The notes below the pieces were generated by a model. That model was not told the origin of the DNA. It ran no database searches and saw nothing but the letters and a program-made list of their open reading frames with translations. Below are positions 1-7,333 of a DNA stretch of 64,000 nt, in pieces. This stretch comes from Aeromonas schubertii (lineage in GTDB: Bacteria > Pseudomonadota > Gammaproteobacteria > Enterobacterales > Aeromonadaceae): assembly GCF_000820105.1 (NCBI RefSeq), contig NZ_CDDB01000011.1, positions 62,001 through 126,000 of the forward strand, in the 5' to 3' direction. Numbering within the stretch: position 1 is the first letter of the stretch; each line of letters opens with the position of its first letter. Made by a program: the position numbers and the translations under genes.

Positions 1-841
1 GATCCACGTATTCAGTGACCGCATTGACCAGCCCCCAGGCGGTATTGCGGGAGCTCGCAAGTTCTGAGCCCATGCCTGCGCCCTGATAGAGTTCATGCAG
101 TCGTTGTACCGGCTTGGTGAGAATGATGTTCTCCTCATCGAGCGGTTGCGCCAACAGATCGCTGAAAAAGCGCAGCGCCTCTTCGGGGGCGACGGGCCGC
201 TGTGCCAGCGCCTTGGTCTGTGCCTTGAACTCATCCCAATGGGAGAGCCCCAGCCCGAGCGACTCTTTGACGGTCGCCGCATCGAACTGAGTGGAGTGGG
301 GCACCTTGATGGCGCCGGTAGCGCCGCGCAGTGCCATCTGCAGGGTGTTGTTGCAGACTACTCGCAGCGAGGTGAACTGTGCCGTGGTGCAGAGTGAGCC
401 GTCGCAACTGGTCGCCAGCAGCAGATAGGACTTTACCAAGTCATTGCCTTTGAGTTTTAGATCTTGGCCGGTCTTAGCGAGTGCCCACAGCTTGCGGCCA
501 CCTTTGAGCGAGCCTGCTGTTTCCAGCTCAAAGCCACCGGCTTCCACTAGGTCTTGATAGAAGTGCAGTACCTCATGAGGCTGTACCACGTTGTAGCGAC
601 TTGAGACCACCGACAGGGGGGCAAGGGTATCGGAGCGATAAAGTACCTTGCTGTCGCTGTAGGGGCGGATATGTAGTGCATCGGAGGCGACGTTAAACAT
701 CACGTCGCTCTGCTCGATGGTCCAATCCATCCCGGCTGCCTGTAGCCAGATATCGAGAGATTGTTGCGGGGGCAAAATATTGCCAAGGCCATGCCAGGGT
801 GTTTGACCGGTGTAGGCCATCGTATCGATCCGGTGAGCCAT
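1..841 (-). CDS. DUF932 domain protein (phage/plasmid/island type), 3' end cut by window edge
   Basis: An open frame begins with ATG (reverse complement of 839-841) after a good ribosome site (GGAGA, 7 nt upstream) and runs without a stop off the left edge, giving at least 280 residues. The N-terminus (MAHRIDTMAYTGQTPWHGLG) and the later segments SYLLLATSCDGSLCTTAQFT and RVVCNNTLQMAL are typical of the DUF932 family, which is found mostly on phages, plasmids and integrative elements. Its molecular function is not established. It is the element gene nearest to tRNA-Arg, which fits an integrated element ending here. The family call rests on remembered sequence character, not a search. Confidence 0.8.
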   Translation of the reverse strand, partial: MAHRIDTMAYTGQTPWHGLGNILPPQQSLDIWLQAAGMDWTIEQSDVMFNVASDALHIRPYSDSKVLYRSDTLAPLSVVSSRYNVVQPHEVLHFYQDLVEAGGFELETAGSLKGGRKLWALAKTGQDLKLKGNDLVKSYLLLATSCDGSLCTTAQFTSLRVVCNNTLQMALRGATGAIKVPHSTQFDAATVKESLGLGLSHWDEFKAQTKALAQRPVAPEEALRFFSDLLAQPLDEENIILTKPVQRLHELYQGAGMGSELASSRNTAWGLVNAVTEYVD

Positions 842-859
842 GAGAAATCTCCAATGAAA

Positions 860-884
860 AAGGGACTGCACAGAGCAGTCCCTT
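860..884 (-). terminator. Terminator-like hairpin in the DUF932 leader
   Basis: A perfect 10-bp stem (AAGGGACTGC / GCAGTCCCTT) with a 5-nt loop. Read on the minus strand it is followed directly by TTTTTC and then the DUF932 ribosome site. It would act as an intrinsic terminator or attenuator between an upstream promoter and the gene. Confidence 0.6.
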
Positions 885-924
885 GGGTAGGTTCATGGAG
901 ATAATATATATCTGAAATTAATTG

Positions 925-939
925 AAATGAGACTCATTT
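925..939. promoter_or_regulatory. Palindrome AAATGAG-A-CTCATTT, possible operator
   Basis: A perfect 7+1+7 palindrome about 85 bp upstream of the DUF932 start, in an AT-rich stretch with a TATATT element suitable as a minus-strand -10. The core resembles a weak Fur-type box (AATGA.A.TCATT), but only 11 of 19 positions match the 19-bp Fur consensus by eye. The regulator is unknown. Confidence 0.3.
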
Positions 940-971
940 ATCTCTATGGTTTGTAGCTATGGAATGCGCGC

Positions 972-994
972 TGTGGTACCCCGTGTGGTACCCC
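972..994. repeat. Tandem direct repeat TGTGGTACCCC, 12-bp period
   Basis: TGTGGTACCCC occurs at 972-982 and again at 984-994, each containing the palindrome GGTACC. It lies between the tRNA 3' end and the first element gene. Short direct repeats in this position are often arm-type binding sites for tyrosine integrases or excisionases. That role is inferred from position only. Confidence 0.45.
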
Positions 995-1009
995 AGGCCA
1001 AAAACGACC

Positions 1010-1042
1010 AAGGGGTTAGCACCATGAAGATGCTAACCCCTT
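1010..1042. terminator. Bidirectional terminator after tRNA-Arg
   Basis: A perfect 12-bp stem (AAGGGGTTAGCA / TGCTAACCCCTT) with a 9-nt loop. It lies 8 nt beyond the encoded CCA of the minus-strand tRNA. The plus-strand side is followed by GTTTTATA, and on the minus strand a T-run follows 5 nt later. Confidence 0.75.
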
Positions 1043-1050
1043 GTTTTATA

Positions 1051-1127
1051 TGGCGCTCCCGACTGGAGTCGAACCAGTGGCCTGTCCCTTAGGAGGGGAC
1101 CGCTCTATCCTACTGAGCTACGGGAGC
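1051..1127 (-). tRNA. tRNA-Arg (anticodon CCU)
   Basis: The minus strand folds as a complete cloverleaf. The acceptor is GCTCCCG/CGGGAGC, the D-arm GCTC...GAGC, and the anticodon stem GTCCC/GGGAC encloses loop CTCCTAA (anticodon CCT). The T-arm is ACTGG-TTCGACT-CCAGT, the discriminator is G, and the 3' CCA is encoded. tRNA-Arg(CCU) genes are common integration targets. Here the element-like DNA lies on the 3' side, as expected for insertion into the tRNA 3' end. Confidence 0.97.
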
Positions 1128-1179
1128 GGCGCGTGGGCGGCATTATACAGCAAGATGATCGTAATTAAAGCCTTGATTT

Positions 1180-2331
1180 CTATTCCAATATGGCAAAGTC
1201 GCCGATCTGGATATTAAATGGCTCATAGCGGCTCTGGGTGCGCAAAATTGCACCATCGTCGAACACCTGAACCACCTCGAAGAGGCCGGTGGCGGGGTTG
1301 CGCAGGGCCCGGGCATCCCCATAGGCATCCACGAAATCGGCCCTGTGCTGGATGCGGAACTGGTCCCCGAGCTTGACCCCGTTGCGCCGTCCCAGGTTGA
1401 TGTGAGGGCCTCGCTCGTTCTGGGCGATGACGCGGGCCATGACGGGGGCGCAGGCAAGCTCGCCGGCCACATCCTGGGCGGCCCGCTCGAGCAGATGGTC
1501 GACCTCCTGGCCATAGCTGGAGCTCCAGAAACGGCTGTCAGTGGTTCCCACCTGCTCGCGTTTGTCGAAGGTCCACAGGGCTGCCCCCTCATAGGCCTTA
1601 CGGCTCAGCATGGCGCCGTTGATGCCGTCAAACAGGTAGAGCTGCAGGCGGAAGTGGCGCAGGGGATCCTGATACCAGGCGGTGAGGGCATTGCCCTGAC
1701 TCTCCACCGAGACATCGTCGATGCTCCCCAGCAGCAAATACTGGCTGTCGGTGCGTTGACTCAGCGCCTTGATCTCTTCCATGTAACTGCGATCCCCCTG
1801 CTGCAGATATAGGGGATCGATACGCAGGTTTTCGTCCAGCCAGCGCCGTGCCACCAAGGCCTTGTCGTTGTCGGCGATCTTCTCGAACAGGCGGCGTGAT
1901 ACGGAGGGGGGAAGGTCATTGAGGGCGCCGTAACTGGTCTGCTCGGGGTTGCGCAGACGCAGGCGTACCAGCGTCAGATCCTTGGCGTAACGTTGGGAGG
2001 GGCAGAGCTGACGTTCGGCACGGATGTCGGCGCGCAGGGTGATAAACATGCGGTTGTTACGCACCTCTTCGCGCAGCAACTGGTATTGACGGATTTCGCC
2101 CCCCGAGCGTACCTGAAAGCGATCCTGCTTGATGCTGCCATTTTCCAGGCGTTGCAGGCTGGAGACGGAGGCGCCGCTGTCGAGCAGGGCCTGGCGCAGG
2201 GCATCCCGGGTGGCCTGCTCGCGGGCATAGGCTTCATCGCCACCCGTGATGGCGGCACTGCCCCTGGCCTGGATCCAGGCGGCCTGGGCCGGAAGAGTAA
2301 GCAGCAGGGCGAGCAACAGGGGGCATTTCAT
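1180..2331 (-). CDS. flgT: Flagellar assembly protein FlgT (H-ring)
   Basis: 383 residues with a cleavable signal peptide (about 1-17, ending PAQA). In Vibrio, FlgT forms the periplasmic H-ring around the basal body and helps anchor the sodium-driven stator and the T-ring. The sequence has the family pattern of an N-terminal Q.RGSA.ITGGDEAYAREQA region, a middle domain containing LLLGSIDDVSVE, and a C-terminal beta domain (ARVIAQNERGPHINLGRRNG) ending at the stop. It is divergent from flgO and flgP across a 185-bp regulatory gap, as in Vibrio. The ATG follows AAAGGT. Confidence 0.92.
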   Translation of the reverse strand: MKCPLLLALLLTLPAQAAWIQARGSAAITGGDEAYAREQATRDALRQALLDSGASVSSLQRLENGSIKQDRFQVRSGGEIRQYQLLREEVRNNRMFITLRADIRAERQLCPSQRYAKDLTLVRLRLRNPEQTSYGALNDLPPSVSRRLFEKIADNDKALVARRWLDENLRIDPLYLQQGDRSYMEEIKALSQRTDSQYLLLGSIDDVSVESQGNALTAWYQDPLRHFRLQLYLFDGINGAMLSRKAYEGAALWTFDKREQVGTTDSRFWSSSYGQEVDHLLERAAQDVAGELACAPVMARVIAQNERGPHINLGRRNGVKLGDQFRIQHRADFVDAYGDARALRNPATGLFEVVQVFDDGAILRTQSRYEPFNIQIGDFAILE

Positions 2332-2459
2332 GGCAGTGACCTTTGCTTGTAATGTGGGGCCTCGGTGACGTCACTCTGACTGGGGCGAGGCGATGGCTCC
2401 TCTTATCAAAGCAAGAATCATGCAAGGTTTTACTCTTCTTCTTCTGTCATTAAATGAAC

Positions 2460-2486
2460 TCAAGAGTTTGTAGTATGAACCGATAA
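2460..2486 (+). promoter_or_regulatory. Candidate sigma-28 (FliA) promoter of flgOP
   Basis: TCAAGAGT, 11 bp, then ACCGATAA. The -10 octamer matches the FliA consensus GCCGATAA at 7 of 8 positions and the spacing equals the consensus; the -35 is weaker. Transcription would begin near 2494. This argues for translation from the ATG at 2517, not from the upstream ATG at 2493. Confidence 0.5.
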
Positions 2487-2516
2487 CCGGACATGACCTC
2501 TTTCAGGATGATGTTC

Positions 2517-3137
2517 ATGAAGCGTGTGATGATGACGGCCCTGCTCTGCATGAGCCTGCTCGGCTGTTCGACTGATCCTATCGATCGGGGGGTGGGCGAT
2601 CCTCGTCAGGCGATGCCGGGCATGGAGCTTACCTGGCTGACGGCGCGCATGGCCGATCAGATGATGGAAAAGCGCTCCCCCTCGACCCTGACCGAGCCCA
2701 TTGCGGTGGCGGCCTTTGTCGATCTCGATACGCTGCAGGATACCAACTGGATGGGCCTGCAACTGCAGGAGAGTTTTATCCACGAGCTCAACCGCCGCGG
2801 TGAGGTGGTGGTGGACTTCAAGTTGACCGGAGCCATCAAGGTGACCCCCCAGGGGGACTTCGTCCTCAGCCGTAACTACAAGGACTTGGCGGGACGCCTG
2901 CCCATCTCCCGTATTCTGGTGGGGACCTTTAGCCGTAACAAGCAAGGGGTACTGGTCAATGCCCGCATCATCGACATGCGCACCAAGATGGTCGAAACCA
3001 CGGCACAGAACCTGATCCCCCAGGCCTACCTGAATGGGGCGGCCAACTCCTTCGGTCGGGCCTCCCCCAACCGGGGCTATGTCTATCGCAGTAACATCGT
3101 CGGCCCGAGCGGCCGGCTGGTAAACCCTGTCTATTGA
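2517..3137 (+). CDS. flgO: FlgO family outer-membrane lipoprotein
   Basis: 206 residues from ATG 2517, which has AGGATG about 8 nt upstream and gives a clean lipoprotein signal (MKRVMMTALLCMSLLGC, lipidated Cys17). An in-frame ATG at 2493 would add eight residues and lacks a good ribosome site. The body carries the FlgO pattern (SIPLASFVDL-like segment IAVAAFVDLDTL and LSRNYKDLAGRLPISRILVGT). FlgO is an outer-membrane protein needed for normal motility and stable flagella in Vibrio. flgP follows 10 bp downstream in the same transcription unit. Confidence 0.9.
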   Translation: MKRVMMTALLCMSLLGCSTDPIDRGVGDPRQAMPGMELTWLTARMADQMMEKRSPSTLTEPIAVAAFVDLDTLQDTNWMGLQLQESFIHELNRRGEVVVDFKLTGAIKVTPQGDFVLSRNYKDLAGRLPISRILVGTFSRNKQGVLVNARIIDMRTKMVETTAQNLIPQAYLNGAANSFGRASPNRGYVYRSNIVGPSGRLVNPVY

Positions 3138-3147
3138 GGAGACGGTC

Positions 3148-3567
3148 ATGAGAGTGCTCTGGATCCTGCTCGGCGCCCTGCTGCTCACCGGCTGCAGTGG
3201 TAATCGGGTCGTGGACTACACCAATCAGAAGCCGGACGACTTTCCCGTGATCCGTGCCGTGGGCTATGCGGTGATCAGCATCCAACCCGGCCCGAGCCAG
3301 GATGAGAAGATGCTTCAAGCGATCCGGGCTTCCAAGATGGATGCCTATCGGGAGCTTGCGGAGTCCCTCAATGGCCAGCAGGTGATGGGCCGCTCCAGTT
3401 ACAAGGATCTGACCCAGGTCTCCAATGCTCTCGATGTGTCGGTTGAGGGCATAGTACGCGGAGCCAGGGTGGTACGCAGTTATCCCAACGGCAATACCTA
3501 TGCCACCGAGATGGAACTCGACACCCGGGATCTCTACAACATCAATCAGCTGGCTTACGGTTACTGA
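3148..3567 (+). CDS. flgP: FlgP outer-membrane lipoprotein (LPP20 family)
   Basis: 139 residues with a lipoprotein signal ending LLLTGC (Cys16), then a small conserved domain (FPVIRAVGYAVISIQPG; MLQAIRASKMDAYRELAE) typical of FlgP/LPP20 proteins. FlgP is a flagellum-associated outer-membrane lipoprotein required for motility in Vibrio and Campylobacter relatives. The ATG follows GAGGAGACGGTC, a strong ribosome site, and the gene is co-transcribed with flgO. A bidirectional terminator follows the stop. Confidence 0.92.
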   Translation: MRVLWILLGALLLTGCSGNRVVDYTNQKPDDFPVIRAVGYAVISIQPGPSQDEKMLQAIRASKMDAYRELAESLNGQQVMGRSSYKDLTQVSNALDVSVEGIVRGARVVRSYPNGNTYATEMELDTRDLYNINQLAYGY

Positions 3568-3580
3568 AGGCAGATATACA

Positions 3581-3606
3581 AAAGAGGCGGGGTGACCCGC
3601 CTCTTT
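3581..3606. terminator. Bidirectional terminator between flgP and pheA
   Basis: An 11-bp perfect stem AAAGAGGCGGG / CCCGCCTCTTT with loop GTGA. A- and T-tracts flank it, so it serves the convergent flgP and pheA transcripts. Confidence 0.85.
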
Positions 3607-3617
3607 GGTTTTTATCA

Positions 3618-4787
3618 CTACCCCAGCAACACGGGGGGGACGTCGGTCGGTTTGACATCCTCGCTCGGATAGCAACCAAGCACCTTGATGTGGCGGGTGA
3701 TCTTGGTCAGCTCCACCAGGGCGGCCTGCATCTGGGGAGTTTGCAGATTGGCCGAGACATCCAGATAGAACATCTCTTCCCAGGGATTGCCCTGCACCGG
3801 ACGGGACTCGAGCTTGGTCATGTTGATCTGGTGGCTGCGCAGTACCAGCAGTGCCTCAACCAGGGAGCCCGCCTGCTGGGAGGTGGACATGATGAGGGTG
3901 GTCTTGGCCGGGATCTGGGGGGCCACCTCGATGGGCTTGCGGGCCACCACGATGAAGCGGCTGTAGTTCTCCTTCTGGTTGGCCAGATGGGTGGCCAGCA
4001 CCTCGAGGCCATAGAGCTCGCCGCCGGCAGCACTGCCGATGGCTGCGGCTTCGGGACTGGCCAGCTCGCGCACCTTCATCATGGCGCTGGAGGAGGAGTC
4101 GCAGATCTCGTGGCGTACCCCCTCAAGCTTGCCCAGATAGTGGGAGCACTGTTGGAACACCTGAGGGTGGGCGTAGAGGGTCTTGATGCGGGTGAGATCG
4201 GTGGCGACGGCGGTGAGGATGCAGTGCTCGATGGGGTAGGTGAGCTCACCGACGATGGAGAGGTTGGTGTGCTGCATCACGTCGTAGACCTCGTTGATGG
4301 AGCCCGAGCTGGTGTTCTCGATGGGCAGGACGCCATAGGCCGCCTGCCCCGACTCCACCGCATCGATCACCTCGCGAAAGTTGTGGCAGTTCACCTCGAT
4401 GACCTGATCCTTGTAGCGCGCCAGATAGCGGCGGGCGGCCAGGCTGGAGTAAGAGCCCCGTGGTCCCAGATAGGCGACGCTGGTCATGGGCTCCTGCTGC
4501 CCCGGATTGAGCAGCCCTTGCAGGTAAGCCTGCTGGGAGAGCACCGAGTCCTCGATGATGGTGTGGTAGATGCGGGTCACGTACTGGGCATCGAGACCGA
4601 GGGGGCGCCCCTTCTGGATCAGGTTGACCAGCAGATCCTGCTCGCGCTGGTGATCCCGTATGGGGCGTGGATTGGCCTGTTTGGCCTTGGCCACCTCAAT
4701 GCTGAGGCTCTTGCGCCGGGCCAGCAGGGCCAGCAGCTCCGTGTCGAGTTGGGTGATCTCTTCTCTGATGTGCTCGAGCAATGCCAT
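3618..4787 (-). CDS. pheA: Bifunctional chorismate mutase / prephenate dehydratase
   Basis: 389 residues from the ATG preceded by AGGGAA; an earlier in-frame ATG (4814) has no such site. Residues 1-90 form an AroQ-type chorismate mutase (LDTELLALLARRKSLSIEVAKAK). Residues about 95-280 form prephenate dehydratase (VAYLGPRGSYSSLAARRY, LPIENTSSGSINEVYD). The C-terminal ACT domain carries KLESRP for phenylalanine feedback. It makes phenylpyruvate from chorismate. The dehydratase motif usually written TRF reads SRF here (NYSRFIVVARKP), a conservative change at a catalytic position. Expression is probably attenuated through the leader upstream. Confidence 0.97.
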   Translation of the reverse strand: MALLEHIREEITQLDTELLALLARRKSLSIEVAKAKQANPRPIRDHQREQDLLVNLIQKGRPLGLDAQYVTRIYHTIIEDSVLSQQAYLQGLLNPGQQEPMTSVAYLGPRGSYSSLAARRYLARYKDQVIEVNCHNFREVIDAVESGQAAYGVLPIENTSSGSINEVYDVMQHTNLSIVGELTYPIEHCILTAVATDLTRIKTLYAHPQVFQQCSHYLGKLEGVRHEICDSSSSAMMKVRELASPEAAAIGSAAGGELYGLEVLATHLANQKENYSRFIVVARKPIEVAPQIPAKTTLIMSTSQQAGSLVEALLVLRSHQINMTKLESRPVQGNPWEEMFYLDVSANLQTPQMQAALVELTKITRHIKVLGCYPSEDVKPTDVPPVLLG

Positions 4788-4821
4788 TGCTTGTTCCCTG
4801 TGATGTGCCGTCATGGCTTAT

Positions 4822-4852
4822 AAAAAAACAGAGCCTCCGCGGGGGGAGGCTC
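4822..4852 (-). terminator. pheA attenuator terminator
   Basis: On the minus strand GAGCCTCC...GGAGGCTC forms an 8-bp GC-rich stem followed by TGTTTTTTT. It lies between the Phe-rich leader peptide and pheA, the position of the classic attenuator in the E. coli pheA leader. Confidence 0.85.
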
Positions 4853-4890
4853 GATTCGTCTTTGGTCTCGTTAACGACGCGCAGCCACCC

Positions 4891-4941
4891 TCAGTCAGGC
4901 TGAGTAAAGAAGAAGAAACCAAAGAGGAATAGGGTCTGCAT
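4891..4941 (-). CDS. pheL: pheA leader peptide (Phe-rich)
   Basis: A 16-codon frame encodes MQTLFLFGFFFFTQPD, with six phenylalanines, four in a row. It is preceded by a GGGAGACCTCCCC stretch. When charged tRNA-Phe is scarce, ribosomes would stall on the Phe run and prevent the downstream terminator stem from forming. This is the standard leader attenuation model for pheA. The gene is too short for routine ORF calling but its position, composition and attenuator are diagnostic. Confidence 0.93.
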   Translation of the reverse strand: MQTLFLFGFFFFTQPD

Positions 4942-4971
4942 GGGGAGGTCTCCCTGTCGTCAATCCTCTAA

Positions 4972-5000
4972 CCATTAAGGGATTTGCCGGTGGCTTGCAA
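4972..5000 (-). promoter_or_regulatory. Sigma-70 promoter for pheL-pheA
   Basis: Minus-strand -35 TTGCAA (4995-5000), a 17-bp spacer, and -10 TAATGG (4972-4977), ending about 30 nt upstream of the leader-peptide ATG. Confidence 0.55.
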
Positions 5001-5117
5001 GTAAAAAATGGCGTGACAGGGCACAGGTCAGCGCTCTCTTTGCCGGTTGTGGCACTGGTTCTTGGGCGCGGCTCACGGCATCATGGGCGACAATAATGAC
5101 GGTTGGCGGGAGGTATC

Positions 5118-5711
5118 ATGGCGTTGATTTTCGATCTGGGGCGAGTGATCGTCAGTTGGGATCCCGAGGGCATAGTGAAGGCGGTGCGAGGGTCGGCCGG
5201 CGCCGCCGAGCTGGCCCGGGTGCTGTTCGATCATCCCGATTGGCTGGAGGTGGACCGGGGGACCCTCTCCCTGCACACCATGGCGCGCCGTGCCGAGGCG
5301 CGAACCGGCCTCTCCATGGCCGAGAATCTGGCCATTCTGGAGGCGGTGCCTCCCTCCCTGGTACCCAACCCCGCCATGCTCTCCCTGCTCGCCGAGCTGC
5401 ATCAGCGTGGTCACCACCTCTATGCCCTCTCCAACATGGGGCACGCCAGCATCGATTATCTCGAGCAGCACTGCGACTTCTGGCGCTTCTTCAGGGGGAA
5501 GGTCGTGTCGGCCAGGGTGCGCATGATGAAGCCAGAGCCCGATATCTACCGCTATCTGCTGGTGGCTCACGACCTCAAGGCCCGGGATTGCCTCTTTATC
5601 GATGACAGTGCCGCCAATATCGAGGCGGCCGCCCGGGTCGGCATTCAGGGGATCCTGTTTACGGATGCGAGCCAGTGTCGCCACGAACTGCAGGCCTTCG
5701 GCAAGCTGTAA
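5118..5711 (+). CDS. HAD-superfamily phosphatase, YihX-like
   Basis: 197 residues from the ATG that follows GGGAGG; an upstream TTG frame extension is unlikely. It shows HAD motifs: FDLGRVIV at the N-terminus (same FDLGxV form as E. coli YihX), ALSNM (motif II), MMKPEPDIYR (motif III Lys) and CLFIDDSAANIEAA (motif IV). YihX is an alpha-D-glucose-1-phosphate phosphatase of about the same length, so a sugar-phosphate phosphatase in the cytoplasm is likely. The true substrate cannot be told from sequence. The next gene starts 10 bp downstream, suggesting a two-gene unit. Confidence 0.82.
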   Translation: MALIFDLGRVIVSWDPEGIVKAVRGSAGAAELARVLFDHPDWLEVDRGTLSLHTMARRAEARTGLSMAENLAILEAVPPSLVPNPAMLSLLAELHQRGHHLYALSNMGHASIDYLEQHCDFWRFFRGKVVSARVRMMKPEPDIYRYLLVAHDLKARDCLFIDDSAANIEAAARVGIQGILFTDASQCRHELQAFGKL

Positions 5712-5721
5712 GGTAACCCTC

Positions 5722-6570
5722 ATGTCCGACAATATTGTCTCTCTGAGCCCCGTGCGCGATCAGCTGTTTCTGGCAAGAGAACAGCGACTGATGGCTCAGC
5801 TCGCCGCCCATCCGCGGCTGATCGTCTCCTTCTCGGGCAGGATGGAGTCCTGCTATGCCATGGAACTCTGCCGCGCCGCCGGCGTGTCGGTGCGGGCCTT
5901 TACGGTCGACAGCCCAAACCGTAGCCGGCGTGATATCGCCCGCTCCCGTCGTTACTGTGAGTACCATGGCATCGATCAGGTCCTTATCAAGAGCGAGGAG
6001 ATGATCTTCTTCGATCACGACGGCATCGCCACCCAGGCGCCTGACCCCGTTCGCTGGCTGAGCCGCTTTCGGGACGCCCACCCGGGGCTTGCGACCGTTC
6101 CACTGTTGGTGGCGGCCTCGGTGGAAGATGCCGAGGCCTATCGTGCCCACTTTGGCCCCCCTCCGGCCAACACCCTCTGGACCTTTGCCGAGGAGGGGAT
6201 GACCACCCGCGACTTTCGTTACGGTTTTCACCAGCGCCAACTGGCCGTCTGGGGAAGCAACGAGACCGGTTGTCTGAGCCTGCGTTTCTCCAGCGAGGAG
6301 GACATGGACGGGGATCGGCTGCGCATGGTGGACATGGCCGAGCAGATCCTGGCCGATATGGGGTTACCCGAGGCGCGGGTCTTCTTTCACTACCTGTCGG
6401 ATGGGGAGACCATGCTCGGTCGGGTGCGGGTGGATGAGCGGGAGCTGGCGACCGCCTTCGATCGGCGCGAAGAGATCCTTGGCGCCCTGCAGGCGTGCGG
6501 CTTCGATCTGGTGACTCTCGATCTGCACCGGATGGCGCACGACCACGCTCTCGAGCAGTGCCGGCCGTAG
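5722..6570 (+). CDS. LarE-like PP-loop ATPase homologue with altered P-loop
   Basis: 282 residues from ATG 5722, following AAGGTAA. The layout resembles LarE and other adenine-nucleotide alpha-hydrolases: an N-terminal PP-loop region, a central segment (SRRDIARSRRYCEYHGIDQVLI), and a C-terminal part (REEILGALQACGFDLVTLDL) close to the LarE end motif. LarE donates sulfur to build the nickel-pincer cofactor of lactate racemase. Here the usual SGGxDS loop reads SGRMES, and no larA, larB or larC is nearby, so LarE activity is doubtful. It could be a repurposed ATP-binding protein. The assignment to the superfamily is firmer than the function. Confidence 0.65.
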   Translation: MSDNIVSLSPVRDQLFLAREQRLMAQLAAHPRLIVSFSGRMESCYAMELCRAAGVSVRAFTVDSPNRSRRDIARSRRYCEYHGIDQVLIKSEEMIFFDHDGIATQAPDPVRWLSRFRDAHPGLATVPLLVAASVEDAEAYRAHFGPPPANTLWTFAEEGMTTRDFRYGFHQRQLAVWGSNETGCLSLRFSSEEDMDGDRLRMVDMAEQILADMGLPEARVFFHYLSDGETMLGRVRVDERELATAFDRREEILGALQACGFDLVTLDLHRMAHDHALEQCRP

Positions 6571-6649
6571 GCAGTGTGATCCCGGTCGTGGGCAGAGGGG
6601 GCCGACGCGATTATACTTGCCACCCTTTGCCCATCACGAGAATCACCCG

Positions 6650-7198
6650 ATGAAGAGCCTTCTTTCCACCCTGCTGCTGGTTCCAGCCCTGACAGTCGCG
6701 GCGCCCCTGACCCAGGTCACCCTGCCCGATGGTACCCAGATCCAGCTTAACGACGATCACACCTGGGAGTATCTGGTGGTCAAACCGGCCGAGCCGATCG
6801 TGACGGCGACCGCAACCAGCGGTGCGCCCGTGGCGACTGTGCTGACCGAGCAGGCCAAGGCGCGACCCGAGCTGCTGAGCCAGGCCACCAAGGAGGGGAT
6901 CGCCGTTGCCCTGAGCGGTGTAGAAGGGGATGAGACCCTCACCCTGCACTTCGAGGCGCACAACCAGGGGAGCCGCAATGCCATCCTGGTGACTGGCTGG
7001 GTGACCCTGTTCGATCAGGACGGTCGCCAGCTGGTGCGTGAGCCGGCTCGCTTCTGGGTGGCCGAGACCCGTATGCCCGAAACCTATCTGCGCAAGGGTG
7101 AGCAGCGCGCGGCCCGCGACCTTGAGCTGGCACGCCCGGCGGGCCTGACCGGCAAGCCCCTGGTGCGTGTCGAGCTCGACGAGATCGCCTTTCGCTGA
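6650..7198 (+). CDS. DUF3157 family exported protein
   Basis: 182 residues with a signal peptide (MKSLLSTLLLVPALTVA) and the segment LPDGTQIQLNDDHTWEYL typical of DUF3157. It is probably periplasmic; no enzyme motif is visible. The upstream frame extension (from 6617) lacks a ribosome site and would mask the signal peptide. Function is unknown. Confidence 0.75.
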   Translation: MKSLLSTLLLVPALTVAAPLTQVTLPDGTQIQLNDDHTWEYLVVKPAEPIVTATATSGAPVATVLTEQAKARPELLSQATKEGIAVALSGVEGDETLTLHFEAHNQGSRNAILVTGWVTLFDQDGRQLVREPARFWVAETRMPETYLRKGEQRAARDLELARPAGLTGKPLVRVELDEIAFR

Positions 7199-7333
7199 GA
7201 CATGACTGCTTACCGGCTGCAAAAATTGCTTACAACTGCAATGCTCCGGTAACAGCTTGTGGCTCGGCCGGGCCGCAGGGTAGAGGCACAATGACTCCCG
7301 TTCCAATCCATCCTTGAAACGGAGTTTGATACC

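Noticed and set aside
95-397. Plus-strand 100-codon ORF at the left edge
   Set aside because: It lies antisense to the DUF932 gene, which has a good start and family features.
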